Origin: an uncultured Butyricicoccus sp.
Lineage (GTDB): Bacteria; Bacillota; Clostridia; Oscillospirales; Butyricicoccaceae
Direction of reading: 5' to 3'
NCBI GenBank assembly: GCA_947575935.1
Contig: CANPPM010000015.1
Location: 1-17,809 of the forward strand
Length of the DNA: 17,809 nucleotides
Position 1 is the stretch's first letter. Each line of letters starts with the position of its first letter. Positions 14,983 to 17,809 of the stretch are shown one piece after another. The position numbers were made by a program, and so were the translations under genes. The notes beneath the pieces were generated by a model. It worked only from the letters and a program-made list of their open reading frames with translations, was not told the origin of the DNA and searched no databases.

Positions 14983-15732
14983 ATGAACCTGCAAGACTTT
15001 TTTTCCGAAACCCCACGGCTGGCCATCGCTTTTTCCGGCGGCACGGATTCAGCCTATCTGCTGTATGCAGCGCTCCAATACGGGGCCGATGTACAGGCAT
15101 ACTATATACGCTCCGCCTTCCAGCCGCAGTTTGAGCAGGACGACGCCCTGCGCCTGGCCGGAGAACTAGGCGCAAAACTGCGTATCCTGCCGGTAGATGT
15201 GCTCTCATGCGCCGCAGTCGCCTCCAACCCGCCCGACCGCTGCTACCACTGCAAACGTCTGATGCTCCAGACAATCCTGCATGCGGCCGCTGCGGACGGT
15301 TATTCCGTCCTCGCCGACGGCACCAATGCCTCGGATGCGGCGTCCGCCCGCCCGGGCATGCGCGCGCTCGCCGAGCTGTCAGTCCGCTCGCCTCTGCGCG
15401 AATGCGGGCTGACGAAGGCCGAGATCCGGCGGCTGTCTCAAGCCGCCGGGCTGTTTACCTGGGACAAGCCCGCTTACGCCTGCCTCGCCACGCGCATCTC
15501 CTCCGGGGAAGCGCTGACCACCGAAAAATTGCGGCGGACGGAGGATGCCGAACGGGCGTTATCCTCGGCCGGGCTGACCGGCTTCCGGGTACGTCTGTTC
15601 GCAGGCGCAGCCAGGCTGCAAGTCCCTGCCGCACAGCTCCCGCTGGTTCTCGAACAGCGGGAAGCGCTGGTGCGCACACTAAAGAAATATTACCCCGCCG
15701 TGCTGTTGGATTTGGAGGTACGCGAACCATGA
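14983..15732 (+). CDS. larE: ATP-dependent sulfur insertase LarE for the nickel-pincer nucleotide
   Basis: LarE adenylates the carboxylates of pyridinium-3,5-biscarboxylic acid mononucleotide and replaces an oxygen with sulfur, giving the thiocarboxylates that later hold nickel. The 249-residue protein has the PP-loop SGGTDS at 18-23, RCYHCKR with Cys87 and Cys90, DGTNASD at 112-118, RPGMRALAEL at 123-132 and KPAYACLATRI with Cys167. Cys167 matches the position of the sacrificial cysteine of the Lactobacillus plantarum enzyme. The added CxxC pair gives three cysteines, which resembles the [4Fe-4S] cluster-using LarE type; this is inference. TGGAGGA at 14971-14977 precedes the ATG. The gene overlaps larB by 4 nt. 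Confidence 0.92.
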   Translation: MNLQDFFSETPRLAIAFSGGTDSAYLLYAALQYGADVQAYYIRSAFQPQFEQDDALRLAGELGAKLRILPVDVLSCAAVASNPPDRCYHCKRLMLQTILHAAAADGYSVLADGTNASDAASARPGMRALAELSVRSPLRECGLTKAEIRRLSQAAGLFTWDKPAYACLATRISSGEALTTEKLRRTEDAERALSSAGLTGFRVRLFAGAARLQVPAAQLPLVLEQREALVRTLKKYYPAVLLDLEVREP

Positions 15733-16481
15733 ACGAGATCAAAGGAATCCTGGAGGCCGTGCAGGCAGGGCGCATGACGGTTGACGACGCCCTGCTTCAG
15801 ATCAAGACCGAACCCTTTCGGGATATCGGATTCGCCAAGGTGGATCTGCACCGAAAGGCTCGCCAGGGCGCGGCAGAAGTCGTGTACGGCGCGGGCAAAA
15901 CGCCGGAACAGATCGCCGGCATCCTGGACGTCATGCGGGAAAACGGGCAGGATACGATCCTCATCACCCGTCTGCCGGAAGCCGCCGCCGAAGCGGTCGG
16001 CGCGCGCCATCCGCTGGCCTATCACCGCGACGCCCGGGTCGGCATCGTCGGCACGCTGCCGGAGCCGGACGGCCTCGGAGATATCGTGGTGGCGACCGGC
16101 GGAACCAGCGACCTGCCGGTCGCCGAAGAGGCTGCGCTGACGGCCCAGGCGCTTGGGAACCGGGTAACCCGTCTTTATGACATAGGCGTCGCCGGGCTGC
16201 ACCGGACGCTGGCACACCTGGATGAGCTGATGCGCGCCAGCGTCATCATCGCTATCGCCGGAATGGAAGGCGCGCTTGCCAGCGTCATCGGCGGTCTTGC
16301 AGATTGCCCGGTAATCGCGGTCCCAACAAGCGTAGGTTACGGCGCATCCTTTCACGGGCTTTCGGCCCTGCTGTCCATGCTCAACGCATGCGCTAGCGGC
16401 GTTTCCGTAGTCAATATTGATAACGGCTTTGGCGCAGGCTATTTGGCCAATATGATCAACCATATGGAGGAGAAACGATGA
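15729..16481 (+). CDS. larB: Pyridinium-3,5-biscarboxylic acid mononucleotide synthase LarB
   Basis: LarB carboxylates the pyridinium ring of nicotinic acid adenine dinucleotide and cleaves its phosphoanhydride, the first step of nickel-pincer nucleotide synthesis. The 250-residue protein has the typical N-terminal part (VQAGRMTVDDAL at 11-22) and a PurE-like carboxylase domain with VATGGTSDLPVAEEA at 121-135 and YDIGVAGLHR at 150-159. It continues with IAIAGMEGALASVIGGL at 174-190 and VPTSVGYGASFHG at 198-210. MLNACASGVSVVNIDNGFGAG at 217-237 contains Cys221, the position of the reactive cysteine of the L. plantarum enzyme. The start is ATG 15729 within the ATGA overlap with larE; GGAGGT at 15714-15719 is its ribosome binding site. 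It overlaps larC in the same way. Confidence 0.95.
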   Translation: MNEIKGILEAVQAGRMTVDDALLQIKTEPFRDIGFAKVDLHRKARQGAAEVVYGAGKTPEQIAGILDVMRENGQDTILITRLPEAAAEAVGARHPLAYHRDARVGIVGTLPEPDGLGDIVVATGGTSDLPVAEEAALTAQALGNRVTRLYDIGVAGLHRTLAHLDELMRASVIIAIAGMEGALASVIGGLADCPVIAVPTSVGYGASFHGLSALLSMLNACASGVSVVNIDNGFGAGYLANMINHMEEKR

Positions 16482-17773
16482 AAACCTTATACCTTGACTG
16501 TGGGATGGGGGCAGCGGGCGACATGCTGACCGCGGCGCTGCTTGAGCTGCTGCCCGATCCCGATGCCTTTGTGGCGCGCCTGAACGCGCTGGGACTTCCC
16601 GGCGTCAGCTTCCGGCGGGAACCCGCGGTTAAATGCGGAATTACGGGCACAAAAATCTCGGTCATCATCCATGGGCTCCAGGAATCCTGCACCGACGGGG
16701 GCGGAGACAGCCCTGCGGACATCTCTGCCAGCTGCCATACGCATGACCACGGCCATACACACGGTCATGACCACACGCACGGCCATGACCACACGCACAG
16801 CCATTGCCCCGCACACCATCACAGCAGCATGCAGGAAATTACACAACTTGTGGCTGCGCTTCCGGTTTCGGCGCATGTCCGGACGGATATCCTGTCCGTT
16901 TACCGGCTAATTGCCGATGCGGAAAGCCACGTCCACGGCGTACCGGTCACGCAAATCCATTTCCACGAGGTGGGCATGCTGGACGCCGTCGCCGATGTAA
17001 CCGCAGTCTGCCTGCTGATGGAGGCGCTTTCACCTGACGAGGTCGTCGTTTCTCCGGTCCACGTAGGGTGCGGACAGGTCCGGTGCGCCCACGGCATCCT
17101 GCCGGTCCCCGCCCCCGCAACCGCGCATCTGCTGCAGGGTGTTCCGATCTACGGGGGGGCTGTCCCTGGCGAGCTGTGCACGCCGACTGGCGCAGCGCTG
17201 CTGAAATATTTTGCAGCACGCTTTGGCGAAATGCCAGTCCTGACGCCGCAGAAAATCGGCTACGGCATGGGGACGAAGGATTTTGAGGCGGCAAACTGCA
17301 TCCGCGCCGTGCTGGGCGACGCTGTTGGGCAGCGTGATGCGATCATCGAGCTCTCCTGCAATGTCGACGATATGACGGCAGAAGAAATCGGGTTCGCCTC
17401 TGAGCGGCTGTTTGAAGGCGGCGCACGCGAGGTATACACCATCCCGATTGTCATGAAGAAATCCCGGCCCGGCAGCCTGATCCGCGTCATCTGCGATGCG
17501 CCAGAAAAGGAAACGCTTGTCGGCCTGCTGTTCCAGCACACCTCAACGATCGGCGTGCGGGAAGCCGTTATGAACCGCTTCGTTTTGTCCCGAAGCCTTG
17601 AAACGGTCCAAACGCCATACGGAATCATCCGCCGCAAACGCTCTACAGGCTACGGCGTGACGCGCACCAAATATGAATATGACGATCTATCCCGGGTCGC
17701 GGCAGAACAAGGCCTGAGCCTTGCGGAGGTCCGCAAGCTTCTGGAGGGCTGTCCTTCTGCCGCCGGCGAATAG
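16478..17773 (+). CDS. larC: Nickel insertase LarC (pyridinium-3,5-bisthiocarboxylate nickel chelatase), unsplit, with His-rich insert
   Basis: LarC inserts nickel into the bisthiocarboxylate nucleotide in a CTP-dependent last step. The 431-residue chain starts with LYLDCGMGAAGDM at 4-16 and continues with FHEVGMLDAVADV at 162-174 and PTGAALL at 236-242. The C-terminal part runs ELSCNVDDMTAEEIG at 291-305, IPIVMKKSRPG at 322-332, STIGVRE at 356-362 and RRKRSTGYGVTRTKYEYDDL at 385-404. In L. plantarum the two halves are joined by a programmed frameshift; here the frame is continuous. Residues 86-115 form an insert with 15 histidines in alternation with Gly, Asp and Thr, suited to bind or store nickel. 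ATG 16478 overlaps the larB stop; GGAGGAGAA at 16466-16474 is the ribosome binding site. Only 36 bp follow before the window ends. Confidence 0.95.
   Translation: MKTLYLDCGMGAAGDMLTAALLELLPDPDAFVARLNALGLPGVSFRREPAVKCGITGTKISVIIHGLQESCTDGGGDSPADISASCHTHDHGHTHGHDHTHGHDHTHSHCPAHHHSSMQEITQLVAALPVSAHVRTDILSVYRLIADAESHVHGVPVTQIHFHEVGMLDAVADVTAVCLLMEALSPDEVVVSPVHVGCGQVRCAHGILPVPAPATAHLLQGVPIYGGAVPGELCTPTGAALLKYFAARFGEMPVLTPQKIGYGMGTKDFEAANCIRAVLGDAVGQRDAIIELSCNVDDMTAEEIGFASERLFEGGAREVYTIPIVMKKSRPGSLIRVICDAPEKETLVGLLFQHTSTIGVREAVMNRFVLSRSLETVQTPYGIIRRKRSTGYGVTRTKYEYDDLSRVAAEQGLSLAEVRKLLEGCPSAAGE
16763..16798 (+). repeat. Tandem 18 bp repeat coding the LarC histidine-rich insert
   Basis: GGTCATGACCACACGCAC at 16763-16780 is followed directly by GGCCATGACCACACGCAC at 16781-16798, differing at one third-codon position. 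A partial related unit lies just upstream at 16751-16762. Each unit encodes Gly-His-Asp-His-Thr-His. Recent duplication by replication slippage explains the near identity, and copy number may vary between strains. Confidence 0.85.
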
Positions 17774-17809
17774 CCGCACTTTCCTGCGCCTTTCTCCCGG
17801 CGCCCGGGC

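Noticed and set aside
16743..16809. Tandem repeats as a CRISPR-like or non-coding repeat array.
   Set aside because: The units are directly adjacent with no spacers, lie inside larC, and encode an in-frame histidine-rich segment.
16478..17773. A programmed frameshift splitting larC, as known from Lactobacillus plantarum.
   Set aside because: The whole 431-residue protein is in one uninterrupted frame with both halves recognisable, so no frameshift is needed.

Overview
The window looks like a chromosome segment of a GC-rich anaerobic Firmicute. A relative of the Oscillospiraceae or Ruminococcaceae within the Clostridia is my best guess. The reasons are low-GC-type promoters and AGGAGG-type ribosome binding sites in GC-rich DNA, a DUF3842 gene, a LytR-CpsA-Psr protein, and a clostridial-style heterodimeric ABC exporter pair. 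This is inference from gene content, not a taxonomic assignment. Every gene I can support is on the + strand. I saw no tRNA, rRNA, insertion sequence, CRISPR array or prophage.

Left part (1-4424). The window opens inside what looks like the C-terminal half of an ABC-2 type permease, with an in-frame TAA close to the window edge. A small lipoprotein gene and a strong intrinsic terminator follow. A gene-free stretch of about 450 bp ends in a good extended -10 promoter driving pyruvate kinase (pyk). An LCP-family cell-wall ligase follows, then a 370 bp gap with a perfect 12 bp hairpin.

Middle part (4425-9275). Two ABC exporter half-transporters are packed together and have the sequence signs of a heterodimer with one degenerate ATP site. 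They are followed by truA (tRNA pseudouridine synthase A) and a DUF3842 gene, all closely spaced and probably co-transcribed.

Right part (9272-17773). A consensus TTGACA-18 bp-TATAAT promoter overlaps the DUF3842 stop codon. It starts a structured leader of about 150-180 nt with three hairpins and one or two intrinsic terminators. Beyond it lie seven tightly coupled genes: an Opp/Nik-family substrate-binding lipoprotein, a single-chain double ATPase (a DppD-DppF type fusion), two permeases, then larE, larB and larC. LarB, LarC and LarE make the nickel-pincer nucleotide cofactor. The transporter is therefore most simply read as a nickel (or nickel-chelate) importer feeding cofactor assembly, and the leader as a possible RNA switch or attenuator for the unit. 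No larA (lactate racemase) lies inside the window, so the enzyme that uses the cofactor is not visible.

The most interesting items are the leader RNA, the transporter-lar operon with its fused ATPase, the histidine-rich insert in LarC and the three-cysteine LarE.
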